A stretch of 64,000 nucleotides of DNA from Pedobacter caeni (GCF_900129215.1 NZ_FQUQ01000004.1:496001-560000), one strand, 5' to 3'. Counted from the stretch's first letter, positions 17,501 through 28,020 are shown. The notes: a model not told the origin generated them from the sequence alone. Numbers and translations are program-made.

Positions 17501-20005
17501 TTATTTTTTCTGTTCTATTTCTCTCTGCATCTCCAACACATCTATCTGATCTGTTTGTGAAAAATCACCAATCAGGTATTTATTGAAATGATCAGCGAGC
17601 TTCCAGAAAGTATACTCTGTTAAATCGCCGAAACCATGACGCTGTCCCGGTACAATTACAAATTCAAACCTTTTGCCAGCTTTCATCAACGCATTTGCTA
17701 CCCTGATCGTATTTGCCGGGTGTACGTTGTTGTCAATATCACCAGTCATCAACATCAAATGCCCTTTCAGGTTTTTAACCAGATCAGGATTTTTATCAAT
17801 GCTGTATTTGAAAGTGGTGTCTCCCTTTGCAGAGACAATTTCTTTCACACCATGGTGTTTTTCACTCCACCAGCGGTTGTAAATGCTATTGTCGTGGTTA
17901 CCTGCATTCGATACGGCAGCTTTAAAGAAATCAGGATAAACAAGCATTGCTGCTGTTGACATAAAACCACCACCAGAGTGCCCTGTGATTCCTACCCTGC
18001 TTGCATCAATAAAAGGATTTTTATCCGCTAACTGCTCTACCGCAGCCTTTTTATCTGCCAATCCATAATCACGCAGGTTTCCATAACCAAAGGTATGGTA
18101 CCATTTAGATCTTGCAGGATTACCTCCACGGTTTCCAACAGTGATTACAATGTACCCGAATTGAGCTAAGCGCTCTGTTCTGTCCATACTCTTGCTAAAA
18201 GCCTTATTAACCGCTTCAGTTTGAGGTCCTGGATAAACATACTCTATGATTGGGTATTTCTTATTGGGATCAAAATCGAAAGGTTTGTACATCACCCCAT
18301 AAATATCGGTGATGCCATCATCTGCTTTTACTTTGAAGGGTTCAGGGAATTTATATCCGGTAGCCATCAAAAGAGACAGATCAGTAGTTTCCAGGTTCAT
18401 CACCACTCTTCCATTGTTGTCCATCACCACTGCTTTAGGTGCGGTATTTACCCTCGAGAAGTTATCTACAAAGAATTTGGCCTCATCGTTCATGCTAATC
18501 GCATGATCAAAATCACCCGGGTTTAACAGCTTTATGCCAGAACCATCAAAATTGATGCGGTATAAATGTACGTAGTAAGGATCTTCTTTGCTTTCTCTAC
18601 CATTGGCAGTAAAATACAACACCCTGTTTTTCTCATCAATATTGACGATTTCTTCACAATGGAATGCACCTTTGGTGATTTGATTTTTCAGTTTCCCGGC
18701 AGCATCAAACAGGTAAAAATGTCCCCATCCATCACGTTCAGACCAATGGATTAATTCTTTACCGTCGTTTACCAACCCAGGGCGGTTCACTTCCACATAG
18801 GTATTGAAACGCTCGTCAATCAATGGAGAAACTTTACCCGTATGGATATCCACGGTACACACATCTACCCTTTTCAAGTCTCTGCTGGTCCGGGAGAAAT
18901 AGATTTTACTGTTGTTCCCCAACCAGATGGAAGGTCTGAATTCGTTGTCTCTGTCTTTATTTAATGAAGGTGCTCCCCAGGCAGAAACACTCTGATCTTT
19001 AAAGGCAGCAGTGTTTAGTTTTTTATAGGTTTTAGCCGTAAAATCAAAAAGTAACATCTCATCGATTGGCGCTTCGGCCTCCCCCGGCATCTGGTACTTA
19101 TAAGTTTCCAATGTTGGTCTTCCTGCACTGATGTTGTTGATTACCCAAAGGTCTTTTACTTTTCGGCTATCGGTTCTGTTTAAGACAAAATATTTAGAGT
19201 TTGGCGACCATAACACATAAGCCCTTCTTCTCTTTTTGTTGTTCTTTTCATTTTCTTCGTTGTTTTCCCCATCGCCATTACTGCCGTAGGAATAGAACTT
19301 CAGTCCGTCTTTGGTCAGCTGATTTTCTACAATGGTACTATCCTCTTCGTTCTTAACCGCTTTTTTATAATTCTCTTTATCCATCCAGTACAGGTTATAG
19401 TTTCTGGTAAAGATGATGGCAGAAGAATCCGGAGCCACCGAACCCCAGGTTGGTTTTGCTTTAGGCTTCGCGTAGTTTGAAACTTCGGTTAGTTTTGCCG
19501 TAGCCAATACATAATTGAAGAAATAAATCTTTTTCTGCATGGAATCTGCAGCTTTTTTATCTTTTCTGTCCTTCTTCAGTTCATCTACAGAGCTCTTCAA
19601 TTCAAAAGTAACCGCTTTCTCATCGCTGGAGAATTTCAGGTTTTCTAAAGGGAGGTGCTGTGCATCAAAGGGGTCACGAACAATCATCGTAATCTCTGCA
19701 GCAAGCTTTGCATTGTCAAATATTTTCTTTTTGGTCTTTGCAGATGGATCTACCAGATACCATTCTTTTCCTGATGGAGTTTCGTACTCATACCAAAAAC
19801 GGTTGCTCAGTTTTAGCCAATGTGGATCTACTGCGGTAGAATAGACGATCTTTTTGAGCTTTGCAGGTGAAAATCTGGAGGCCAGCTGGTAATTGGCTTT
19901 CGGTGCAGCTACTGTAGACTCTGTAATGGTAAACGTTTTTGTTTGTGCCATGGCACTATACCCCATACAAAGCGACAATAGAAGTGGTGTGTAAAGTTTC
20001 TTCAT
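17501..20005 (-). CDS. S9 family prolyl oligopeptidase (dipeptidyl peptidase IV type)
   Basis: An 834-residue exported serine peptidase. The signal peptide is MKKLYTPLLLSLCMGYSAMAQ. Residues about 60-560 form the beta-propeller, and the last 250 the alpha/beta hydrolase. Catalytic Ser lies in VGITGHSGGGFMSTAAML (near 673), Asp in MTGDIDNNVHPANT (near 755) and His in VPGQRHGFGD (near 788). The G-H-S-G-G-G nucleophile elbow differs from the more common G-W-S-Y-G-G of DPP IV. A charged run (about 235-260, EENEKNNKKRRR) is inserted in the propeller. It likely releases dipeptides from peptides in the periplasm. Single gene. Confidence 0.92.
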   Translation of the reverse strand: MKKLYTPLLLSLCMGYSAMAQTKTFTITESTVAAPKANYQLASRFSPAKLKKIVYSTAVDPHWLKLSNRFWYEYETPSGKEWYLVDPSAKTKKKIFDNAKLAAEITMIVRDPFDAQHLPLENLKFSSDEKAVTFELKSSVDELKKDRKDKKAADSMQKKIYFFNYVLATAKLTEVSNYAKPKAKPTWGSVAPDSSAIIFTRNYNLYWMDKENYKKAVKNEEDSTIVENQLTKDGLKFYSYGSNGDGENNEENEKNNKKRRRAYVLWSPNSKYFVLNRTDSRKVKDLWVINNISAGRPTLETYKYQMPGEAEAPIDEMLLFDFTAKTYKKLNTAAFKDQSVSAWGAPSLNKDRDNEFRPSIWLGNNSKIYFSRTSRDLKRVDVCTVDIHTGKVSPLIDERFNTYVEVNRPGLVNDGKELIHWSERDGWGHFYLFDAAGKLKNQITKGAFHCEEIVNIDEKNRVLYFTANGRESKEDPYYVHLYRINFDGSGIKLLNPGDFDHAISMNDEAKFFVDNFSRVNTAPKAVVMDNNGRVVMNLETTDLSLLMATGYKFPEPFKVKADDGITDIYGVMYKPFDFDPNKKYPIIEYVYPGPQTEAVNKAFSKSMDRTERLAQFGYIVITVGNRGGNPARSKWYHTFGYGNLRDYGLADKKAAVEQLADKNPFIDASRVGITGHSGGGFMSTAAMLVYPDFFKAAVSNAGNHDNSIYNRWWSEKHHGVKEIVSAKGDTTFKYSIDKNPDLVKNLKGHLMLMTGDIDNNVHPANTIRVANALMKAGKRFEFVIVPGQRHGFGDLTEYTFWKLADHFNKYLIGDFSQTDQIDVLEMQREIEQKK

Positions 20006-20147
20006 TTGTGCTTTTTAATAAACCGTCTAAATTATTGATTACAGACGGAATAGGAGCGCCTTCTTTGTAATAAATACGATAGTTTTCCAGAAACAGATCT
20101 GAACATGAAGGTTTACAGATTTTATGAGTAAATCAGGATTGATTTTT

Positions 20148-20155
20148 TAGTTTTG
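20148..20155 (+). promoter_or_regulatory. -7 promoter box for the deacetylase pair
   Basis: TAGTTTTG fits TAnnTTTG fully and lies 16 bases before the ATG of the first deacetylase gene. Confidence 0.5.
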
Positions 20156-20171
20156 TATCAAATACTTATTT

Positions 20172-21062
20172 ATGAAATATTACTTCTTACCCCTTTTCGC
20201 TGCGGCAGTAATTTTTACTGCAGGATGCCAGTCAAAATCACAGAGCAACGGCGCCGGCAAAAACACGAAAGATTCCCTGACAGCCACTACAGATGGAGGA
20301 AGTACTCCAGAGGCTGGAACCGCTCCCGCTGCTACCGGCGACATCTCTAAAATGAAAGTTGCCGATGCAAAAACTATTCTTGCACGTAAGCAGGTACCGA
20401 TCTTATGTTACCACCAGGTGCGCGACTGGAGAGCAAAAGACTCCAAAGCAGCCAAAGATTATATCATTCCTATTGCGACCTTCAAAGATCACATGAAAAT
20501 GCTGGCCGATAGTGGGTATCACACGATCCTTCCTGATCAGCTTTATGATTATTTAAACAACGGAACAGCCTTACCAAGCAAACCAGTTATGCTGACTTTT
20601 GACGATACCGACCTTGATCAGTTTACCATTGCCGCACCGGAGATGAAAAAATATGGTTTTAAAGGGGTGTTCTTTGTCATGACTGTTTCTATCGGCAGAC
20701 CGAATTATATGAGTAAAGATCAGATAAAATCTCTTTCCGATATGGGCCATGTGATTGGTTCTCATACCTGGGATCACCATAATGTTAAAAAATATCAGGG
20801 ACAGGATTGGGTAACTCAAATTGAAAAACCTACTAAAACTCTGGAAGAGATCACCGGAAAGGACATTCACCATTTCGCTTATCCATTTGGATTGTGGAAT
20901 CCTGAAGCTATTCCTGAACTTAAAAAAAGAGGGATGAAATCTGCATTTATCCTGGCCACTAAACGTGATGAAAATGATCCTTTATTTACCATCAGAAGAA
21001 TCATTGCCAGCGGTTACTGGAGTTCGAAAACATTAAGCAACAGCATTAAAAACAGCTTCTAA
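20172..21062 (+). CDS. Polysaccharide deacetylase lipoprotein, copy 1
   Basis: A 296-residue NodB-fold deacetylase. The signal MKYYFLPLFAAAVIFTAGC has a lipobox T-A-G-C, and is followed by a Ser/Thr/Gly/Ala-rich linker of about 60 residues, so the enzyme is a membrane-anchored lipoprotein. Catalytic motifs: PVMLTFDDTDLDQF (NodB motif 1, metal Asp) near residue 140 and IGSHTWDHHNVKK (metal His pair) near 195; FAYPFGLWNPEAIPEL follows. It would remove acetyl groups from N-acetylated sugars in cell wall or surface glycan. The next gene is a paralog 32 bases downstream. Confidence 0.9.
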   Translation: MKYYFLPLFAAAVIFTAGCQSKSQSNGAGKNTKDSLTATTDGGSTPEAGTAPAATGDISKMKVADAKTILARKQVPILCYHQVRDWRAKDSKAAKDYIIPIATFKDHMKMLADSGYHTILPDQLYDYLNNGTALPSKPVMLTFDDTDLDQFTIAAPEMKKYGFKGVFFVMTVSIGRPNYMSKDQIKSLSDMGHVIGSHTWDHHNVKKYQGQDWVTQIEKPTKTLEEITGKDIHHFAYPFGLWNPEAIPELKKRGMKSAFILATKRDENDPLFTIRRIIASGYWSSKTLSNSIKNSF

Positions 21063-21094
21063 GCTGATCATCTATCTCCTGAAAAAGAAATAAA

Positions 21095-21958
21095 ATGAAA
21101 AGTACCTTATTAAAACTGGCCGCATTCTCAGCATTGACCCTTTCGGCTTGTGTTGGCAATAGTCAGGCGGGCAAAGAAACTTCAGCTGCAGGAAAAGACA
21201 CTGCTGCAACAGCTGCTACAACTACAGGCAAAGACAGCCTGAGCAGCAAAGCTGCTACTCCGGCAGAAGTGATTGCAAAAAAGGAAGTTCCTGTCCTTTG
21301 TTATCACCAGATCAGGGATTGGAAAGCAAGTGATTCCAAGCGTGCGCATGACGACATCATTCCTCCGGCAAATTTCAGTCAGCATATAAAAATGCTGGCA
21401 GACAGTGGTTACCATACCATTTTACCTGATGAGCTTTATGACTACCTGAATTATGGTAAAAAGCTTCCGGAGAAACCCATCATGATCACTTTTGATGATA
21501 CCGACCTGGATCAGTATACCGTAGGTGCCAAAGAATTGAAAAAACATGGTTTTAAAGGCGTATTTTTTATCATGACGGTTTCTATTGGCAGGCCCCGTTA
21601 CATGAGCAAAGCTCAGATTAAAGAGCTTTCTGATGAAGGACATGTGATTGCCAGTCATACCTGGAACCATAAAAACTTTGCACAATTTACGGATGAAGAC
21701 TGGGAGATCCAGATTGATAAACCTACCAGAACACTGGAAGCCATCACCGGAAAAAAAGTGGAGTATTTTGCTTACCCTTATGGCGTATCCAAAGCAGAGA
21801 ACCTGCATAAGCTGAAAGAACATGGCTTTAAAGCAGCCTTTATCTTATCTACCAAAAGGGATCCAAACTATCCTTTGTTTACGATCCGCCGTATTATAGA
21901 TCCCGGAACTTATACTGCCCGAAATCTATATAACAGCATCAACAAAAGTTTTAAATAA
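21095..21958 (+). CDS. Polysaccharide deacetylase lipoprotein, copy 2
   Basis: A 287-residue paralog of the previous gene: lipobox L-S-A-C after MKSTLLKLAAFSALT, a Ser/Thr/Ala linker, then IMITFDDTDLDQY, VIASHTWNHKNF and FAYPYGVSKAENL. Core identity is high over the catalytic domain, while the linkers differ, as in a tandem duplication with relaxed linkers. Both metal-binding sets are intact, so both copies are probably active. The stop overlaps the end of the convergent GreA-like gene by eight bases. Confidence 0.9.
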   Translation: MKSTLLKLAAFSALTLSACVGNSQAGKETSAAGKDTAATAATTTGKDSLSSKAATPAEVIAKKEVPVLCYHQIRDWKASDSKRAHDDIIPPANFSQHIKMLADSGYHTILPDELYDYLNYGKKLPEKPIMITFDDTDLDQYTVGAKELKKHGFKGVFFIMTVSIGRPRYMSKAQIKELSDEGHVIASHTWNHKNFAQFTDEDWEIQIDKPTRTLEAITGKKVEYFAYPYGVSKAENLHKLKEHGFKAAFILSTKRDPNYPLFTIRRIIDPGTYTARNLYNSINKSFK

Positions 21959-22403
21959 TATCATTGAGGAGATAATCTTTGCCATTAAAAGCAAAGGTAT
22001 CTCCTTTTTGCTTTCCGATCAGCAGCTTGCCGATTGGCGAAACCGCAGAAATAGCGAAAATGCTTTCTCCGTCAAGTTGGAGCTGTCCGGCACTAATGCT
22101 GATGTAAAACGTCCCCTGGGAGGTATACGCCAGGTTCCCATTTCTCACCCTATCATTTCCAGGTGTATCTTTAATGGAGTTTAAAAGCTGCAGGTTTTGC
22201 TGTGCATCCATCAACAGGCTTTTGTTCCTGGTAATGTCCTGCTGCATCATCTCTCTTGTCGTTTCAAATTTATCGCCGGCACTGCTTTTCGTATCGTCGT
22301 TACTGGCTTCACGTGCCTGTTCCAAAGCCGTCTCTGCAGTCTGGATTCTTTGTTCTATAAAGCTCAGACAAAGGAGGTATAACTTTTCTTTAATATCCTG
22401 CAT
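21951..22403 (-). CDS. GreA/GreB-like protein (often misnamed 3-oxoacyl-ACP synthase)
   Basis: A 150-residue protein. The N-terminal half is a long coiled coil (IEQRIQTAETALEQAREASNDDTKSSAGDKFETTREMMQQDITRNKSLL) and the C-terminal part ends FAISAVSPIGKLLIGKQKGDTFAFNGKDYLLNDI. The latter is the GreA/GreB C-terminal FKBP-like domain (SP[IL]G..L.G...GD). Gre factors rescue backtracked RNA polymerase, but the coiled-coil tip acidic residues here are not clearly in the usual place. Databases often carry this type as 3-oxoacyl-ACP synthase without support. It sits three bases from the nitroreductase gene. Confidence 0.7.
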   Translation of the reverse strand: MQDIKEKLYLLCLSFIEQRIQTAETALEQAREASNDDTKSSAGDKFETTREMMQQDITRNKSLLMDAQQNLQLLNSIKDTPGNDRVRNGNLAYTSQGTFYISISAGQLQLDGESIFAISAVSPIGKLLIGKQKGDTFAFNGKDYLLNDII

Positions 22404-22406
22404 AAA

Positions 22407-22985
22407 TTATGATTCTACCCATTTGACCTTATCTTCGATTGGTGTTCTTTTGGCTTCTCTTGGTTCCTCATTATGGTATCCCATATAGAAAAGTCCGAAA
22501 CACTTCTCCCGATCGTTCAGGTTTAAGAATTCTTTCAGGTCTGCAATCATTCCAGGTGAACTCCAATAAGCACCAATGTTTAAGGCTTCAGCAGTAAGCG
22601 CCATGTTCTGCACTGCACATGCCAGCGCTGCCAGTTCCTCCCATTCCGGGATTTTATCCCCATGCAATTCAGCGTTTAAGGCAATGATGCAATTGGCTTG
22701 CGCCGCTTTTTCCAGAATGCTATCGTATTTCTTTTGCAGGAACTGATGCTCAGGCATGGTGGCTTTATACAATCTGGCCAATTCTGCTCCCAGTTTCATT
22801 TTGCCTTCATTTCTGAAAACAGTGAAACGCCATGGTTCCGTTAATTTATGTGTAGGCGCATAGTTTGCGCTTTCCAGAATTTGCCTGATCAGTTCAACAG
22901 GAATCTCCTGTGCGGTGTAGCTTACCGGGAAAATGCTGCGGCGACGTTTTATGATGCGACTAAGGATATCTATTTCTTTTTCCAT
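22407..22985 (-). CDS. Nitroreductase family protein
   Basis: An FMN-dependent nitroreductase-fold protein. Signatures are RIIKRRRSIFPVSYTAQEIP at the N-terminus (the R-R-S phosphate-binding stretch), ILESANYAPTHKLTEPWRFTVF, ENAEALNIGAYWSSPGMI-like (TAEALNIGAYWSSPGMI), and GLFYMGYHNEE near the end. It would reduce nitro groups or quinones with NAD(P)H in the cytoplasm. The start at 22985 (MEKEIDILSRI) is preferred over a frame open to 23009, because a -7 box (TATTTTTG) at 23007-23014 overlaps that upstream start. It is three bases from the Gre-like gene, so they share a transcript. Confidence 0.88.
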   Translation of the reverse strand: MEKEIDILSRIIKRRRSIFPVSYTAQEIPVELIRQILESANYAPTHKLTEPWRFTVFRNEGKMKLGAELARLYKATMPEHQFLQKKYDSILEKAAQANCIIALNAELHGDKIPEWEELAALACAVQNMALTAEALNIGAYWSSPGMIADLKEFLNLNDREKCFGLFYMGYHNEEPREAKRTPIEDKVKWVES

Positions 22986-23006
22986 AATTCTTAATGAGAA
23001 TGTTGA

Positions 23007-23014
23007 CAAAAATA
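23007..23014 (-). promoter_or_regulatory. -7 promoter box for the nitroreductase/Gre-like unit
   Basis: TATTTTTG on the minus strand matches TAnnTTTG and lies 21 bases before the preferred ATG, overlapping the longer alternative start. Confidence 0.55.
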
Positions 23015-23054
23015 GTACTTCTCCCCTCTTAATTGTTTGCCCTAAGTCATTGTT

Positions 23055-23639
23055 TTAAACATTGATTTTTTTGAGGGCTTTTTTGACTTGTTTTGCCCTT
23101 CCAAAAAAGGCAACTGTTTCCTGATCTTCCAGATGGGCGATGGTTTCCAGTAACTCGTCTTTTATCCAGGTATAACGCGGTGCAAGATTCGCTAATGTCT
23201 GCATGGCATGGACCTTTGTAGCCACCAATACTTTTTCGTCAATCAGCCAGCTGAATAAAATATCGATTACAGGCTCAAAGTTGGTTTCTGCCAACTGCCC
23301 TTCCTTTAGCCCTGTCGCATGCTTACTGGTCAGGTAGGCTAAGATCTTTCCATAATGGCGCATACAACTCGGATTTTTCTGTTCCGGGAAACGGCTGAGC
23401 AAATCGTCCAGGTGATCTCCGGCACAATGGTGGTTCATAAAGATGTATTCCAGTGTCCAGGCTGCCCTAAACCCCACCTCCTTCTTCGGATGGAAGGTAA
23501 GATCAATCAGGTCTTTGATCTGAAAATATTCTTCATCGCCTTCTGTTGAAAACTTCTGGTCTGCAATTCCGCTGAGGATTTCCATCATTCTGGCTTCCAT
23601 AGAAGCGCTCAGTCTTGCTGTTAATTTATCCCTGGTCAC
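23055..23639 (-). CDS. Hypothetical protein, HEAT-repeat-like
   Basis: A 194-residue soluble all-helical protein. Repeated helix pairs (LIDLTFHPKKEVGFRAAWTLEYIF, VLVATKVHAMQTLANLAPRYTWIKDELLETI) look like HEAT-type alpha-solenoid repeats, with the pattern of a hydrophobic helix, turn, and second helix containing A-x-x-L. Such proteins are usually binding platforms. No catalytic motif is seen. It is 46 bases upstream of the nitroreductase on the same strand but has a separate -7 box between them. Function is unknown. Confidence 0.65.
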   Translation of the reverse strand: MTRDKLTARLSASMEARMMEILSGIADQKFSTEGDEEYFQIKDLIDLTFHPKKEVGFRAAWTLEYIFMNHHCAGDHLDDLLSRFPEQKNPSCMRHYGKILAYLTSKHATGLKEGQLAETNFEPVIDILFSWLIDEKVLVATKVHAMQTLANLAPRYTWIKDELLETIAHLEDQETVAFFGRAKQVKKALKKINV

Positions 23640-23654
23640 GTCATTAAAATTTAA

Positions 23655-25352
<1,698 letters not shown>

Positions 25353-25373
25353 GCATTAAGTTTATAAGTATTT

Positions 25374-25396
25374 AAAGGGGCGTTTGCCCCTTTTTT
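25374..25396 (+). terminator. Rho-independent terminator after the ABC-F gene
   Basis: AAGGGGC-GTTT-GCCCCTT with six T. It marks the left edge of the accessory region. Confidence 0.9.
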
Positions 25397-25450
25397 CGTT
25401 GCACCTCATTTTTAGCTAAAAAACAGGCTCTATTTCTTATAAACCAATTT

Positions 25451-25495
25451 GGGACATTTGTCCCTCCAAGCAGCCAATAATCTCCCTTATATTCG
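25451..25495 (+). promoter_or_regulatory. Crp-type operator and -7 box, copy 1
   Basis: The perfect palindrome GGGACA-TT-TGTCCC (25451-25464) is centred 37.5 bases before the last base of the -7 box TATATTCG (25488-25495). If transcription starts 4-5 bases after the box, the centre is near -41.5. It drives the first GT2-like gene. This is the most symmetric of the seven copies. Confidence 0.85.
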
Positions 25496-25518
25496 TTTAG
25501 AGTATCATGACTAATATA

Positions 25519-26193
25519 ATGGAAAATTCAGCACCTCTAATTTCATGTATTTGCATCACGAATAACAGTCCACTTTCACTGCAAAGATCTTTGGCTTGTT
25601 TTGAGACCCAAGATTATCCAAATAAAGAACTGATCATATCATATCCAAAAAATGATTATTTAACTCGATTTATTGTAGATCAAATTACTTCCATTTCAGA
25701 TATTACAATTTCACGAATAGAACATTCAGAGAACGAAAACCTGGAGATCACCAGGAAGAATATCCTGGCTATAGCTAGTGGTGATTTCCTATGCACATGG
25801 AATCCAAATAGTTGGCACAACACGAACAGATTAAGCCTCCAGTATGAAGCTATCAAAAACACTCAATTTATAGCAAGTATTTTGACGCACATTACGCTTT
25901 TTGACATTAAAAGTAAACAAGCTTATTTTTCAAATCACTTTATTTTTGAAGAAACCTTGCTATTTGACAAGAGAACGCTTCGCTGGAAGGAGTCCTCGTC
26001 CGGTTATTTATCAGACAACAATCTTCTTTTTCATATTAAGAATAGCCCTTATTCTTACATCTATATTATTTCAGACACTAATCGTAATAATGAAAGAGAA
26101 TCAAGTCCTATTCTATCAGAGTTACCTACTGCAGATGAAACAACTAATCAGGAAATATATGAAATAACCAGTTTGGAATTTTACAGGCTTTAA
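25519..26193 (+). CDS. GT2-like protein with degenerate metal site, copy A
   Basis: About 224 residues. The N-terminus APLISCICITNNSPLSLQRSLACFETQDYPNKELIISYP follows the GT2 (GT-A fold) pattern P-L-[IV]-S-C-[IV]...Q-D-Y-P-N-x-E-L-I-I seen in the intact copies at 28.8 and 29.4 kb. Where those have HWDDDDWY, this protein has TWNPNSWH near residue 90, so the metal-binding D-x-D is lost. It also lacks the E-D base motif. It is probably not a working transferase of the usual kind; it may bind a partner or acceptor. The start at 25519 (MENSAP) is chosen because it leaves a leader after the predicted start site near 25500; the ATG at 25507 would leave only a few bases. Confidence 0.7.
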   Translation: MENSAPLISCICITNNSPLSLQRSLACFETQDYPNKELIISYPKNDYLTRFIVDQITSISDITISRIEHSENENLEITRKNILAIASGDFLCTWNPNSWHNTNRLSLQYEAIKNTQFIASILTHITLFDIKSKQAYFSNHFIFEETLLFDKRTLRWKESSSGYLSDNNLLFHIKNSPYSYIYIISDTNRNNERESSPILSELPTADETTNQEIYEITSLEFYRL

Positions 26194-26215
26194 CTTACCG
26201 TATATCTAATCAAAA

Positions 26216-26806
26216 TTAAACCAAACCGGCCTCAGAAATCCCAAGTACAACTTCTATCCAGCCATTTTCAATTATATTTCTATCTTCCAGAAGTTGTATA
26301 ATATACAAACTAATAAGCCTTCCATTTCCTTCTATAATTGTATATGGCCCTTTCTGGTTCTTGGCAAACAAAGTAATCCCTGACAACTGAACTGGTCTAT
26401 TATTATCTCTCATTGTTTCTGCTATATAACTAATTCGTTCATTCAGTTCAGGATTTTTTCTTAAGATATTCGCAGCATAACAAACACGGTAAGTATAATT
26501 ACTAATGGCAGCCAATTCACGTACAGGAAGTACATTTAATTGATTAAACGATATTTTATCTACCATAAGCAATGCCTTATACCATTGGGTATCCTCAGGA
26601 ATAAAATCCAATAAAGATAGATGATGCGATTTCAAAACACTGAAAATCGCTTTTCTTTCCAGTTCCAGATTACCACTTTTTAACCAGGCAAGAACCTGTT
26701 TCAAGGGCCCTTCGTTTAAAGCATTAAGAAATTCGCCACAAACTTCACCTACAGCCCAACAACGCATCATTTCCTGTTTATTAATTCTTTCAATCAGCAT
26801 CATCAA
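26216..26806 (-). CDS. Hypothetical protein with a ParB/sulfiredoxin-like EGNGR segment
   Basis: A 196-residue soluble protein I do not recognise with certainty. The C-terminal half holds KNQKGPYTIIEGNGRLISLYIIQLLED, which looks like the G-x-x-R box region of ParB/Srx-type nucleotide-binding domains (pattern EG-N/H-x-R). The N-terminal half is helical with many Leu. There are no membrane spans or signal. It is the only minus-strand gene within the GT2/WY block, convergent with GT2-like copy A (22 bases apart) and divergent from copy B. No Crp-type -7 box points its way from the nearby palindrome. It could be a modifying enzyme or a stray gene. Confidence 0.45.
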   Translation of the reverse strand: MMMLIERINKQEMMRCWAVGEVCGEFLNALNEGPLKQVLAWLKSGNLELERKAIFSVLKSHHLSLLDFIPEDTQWYKALLMVDKISFNQLNVLPVRELAAISNYTYRVCYAANILRKNPELNERISYIAETMRDNNRPVQLSGITLFAKNQKGPYTIIEGNGRLISLYIIQLLEDRNIIENGWIEVVLGISEAGLV

Positions 26807-26889
26807 TTCTAATTTACTTGTAAACCTTCATTTTAATATAAACCTAAATTAGAACAACTTTAAAAAGTTTAACAAAGGAGTTTAATTAT

Positions 26890-26934
26890 GGGACATCTGA
26901 CCCTATAATCCAAATTTCTTTAACGGTAAATTAG
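26890..26934 (+). promoter_or_regulatory. Crp-type operator and -7 box, copy 2
   Basis: GGGACA-TC-TGACCC (26890-26903) and the -7 box TAAATTAG (26927-26934), again with 37.5 bases from centre to box end. It lies before GT2-like copy B, whose leader would be about 30 bases. Confidence 0.85.
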
Positions 26935-26969
26935 ATTTAATCAAAAAATCTCTTTAAAGAATTTCCAAA

Positions 26970-27692
26970 ATGAATTCCAAGCATCCATTAATTTCGTGCA
27001 TCTGTCTTACCTGGAATAATGAAGCCAACCTTCAACGTGCTCTGGTTTGCTTTAAAGGTCAGGATTATCCCAATACTGAATTGATCATCGCCTATCCTGA
27101 CAACGATAATAAAACCAGATCGATCCTTGATCAGATTATGAATATTTCACCAATGAGGATTATACGAATAGAACATCCAAAACAAGAAAATAGAATTACC
27201 ACAAAAAACAATGCGATCAATATGGCAAATGGTTCTTTTATATGTATGTGGAAGGATGAACATTGGCATCATGTAAACAGAATTTCAGATCAATACAGAG
27301 TAATCAGGAACACCCCATTCCTTTCCAGTGTATTGATGCATATCCTGATATTTAACGTTAAGAACCAGCAGACTTTTCATTCTGGTTATCGGCCCTGGCA
27401 AGATACATTATTCTGCGAAAAACAAATGATGCTTCAGGCTTCTTATACAAAAATAGAAAGAGAAGATGACAGCGTTGTTATTGATTTCTTGTCTTATCAT
27501 AACAAATTATATCATATTACTGAAACCCCCCATTTATATGTTTTGATATACTATGGAAACAAGCATTATAAACAATCGAACTCCTATAATTATTTTCTAA
27601 AAAGCGAATTTACACCAGAAATTAACCAAACGGTGAAGGAACTTATTAATCCTGACCATTATGCGATGAATAATCAAAACTGGGACATTTGA
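26970..27692 (+). CDS. GT2-like protein with degenerate metal site, copy B
   Basis: A 240-residue paralog of copy A: HPLISCICLTWNNEANLQRALVCFKGQDYPNTELIIAYPDNDNKTRSILDQI. In place of the HWDDDDWY metal motif it has CMWKDEHWHHVNR near residue 93. The Asp/Glu pair there (K-D-E-H) is not D-x-D. A conserved block GSFICMWKDEHWHHVNRISDQYRVIRNTPFLSS lines up with copies A and C, suggesting these three form a subfamily under common selection. The protein ends N-W-D-I, with the last codons inside the next Crp-type operator. No membrane spans. Confidence 0.75.
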   Translation: MNSKHPLISCICLTWNNEANLQRALVCFKGQDYPNTELIIAYPDNDNKTRSILDQIMNISPMRIIRIEHPKQENRITTKNNAINMANGSFICMWKDEHWHHVNRISDQYRVIRNTPFLSSVLMHILIFNVKNQQTFHSGYRPWQDTLFCEKQMMLQASYTKIEREDDSVVIDFLSYHNKLYHITETPHLYVLIYYGNKHYKQSNSYNYFLKSEFTPEINQTVKELINPDHYAMNNQNWDI

Positions 27693-27726
27693 CCCTTTTT
27701 CAAACACTAGAACTTGGTTAAGTTTA
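27682..27726 (+). promoter_or_regulatory. Crp-type operator and -7 box, copy 3
   Basis: GGGACA-TT-TGACCC (27682-27695) with TAAGTTTA at 27719-27726. Spacing is again 37.5. The palindrome covers the last codons and stop of GT2-like copy B (W-D-I-stop). It would drive the first WY small protein and GT2-like copy C. Confidence 0.82.
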
Positions 27727-27748
27727 ACACAAAATTAAAACCCAAATT

Positions 27749-28009
27749 ATGGCTAAATCATGGTATGTTTATACTGGATTCGGAGACCCGCTTTTGACCA
27801 CCAGTTATGCAAAAATAAAGGTTAAACCCGTAACCTCTTGCGGTAATCAAATCTGTGCAATCTATGCAGAGGGAGAAAACTTCCGTCCCGATATTCCTCT
27901 TTCCCAAAATATGACTTCTTATATCAAAAAGGCTCTGATTACAGGGCAACTCCAACCAGAAATTCCTGATGCTAAAAAATATGTTTATCTCAGATATCGC
28001 GAACCTTAA
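27749..28009 (+). CDS. Small M-x-W-Y protein, divergent copy 1
   Basis: An 86-residue protein that starts MAKSWYVYTGFGDPLLTTSYAK and shares with the array at 30.6-32.3 kb the pattern W-Y-x-Y-x-G-x-G-D-P...S-Y, then C-G-N-Q-I-C-A-I, a helical-looking segment and a final aromatic/Leu strand (YVYLRY). It has two Cys (about 31 and 36), no signal peptide and no membrane span. I do not know the family; the role is unassigned. It stands between GT2-like copies B and C, with an 11-base gap to C, so it is likely co-transcribed with C. A fold of a small beta-rich domain is possible. Confidence 0.75.
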   Translation: MAKSWYVYTGFGDPLLTTSYAKIKVKPVTSCGNQICAIYAEGENFRPDIPLSQNMTSYIKKALITGQLQPEIPDAKKYVYLRYREP

Positions 28010-28020
28010 TTTTTAACAAA

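Noticed and set aside
26859-26903. The palindrome at 26890 as a two-way operator that also drives the reverse ParB/Srx-like gene.
   Set aside because: On the minus strand the place of the -7 box reads TTTTTAAA, not TAnnTTTG.
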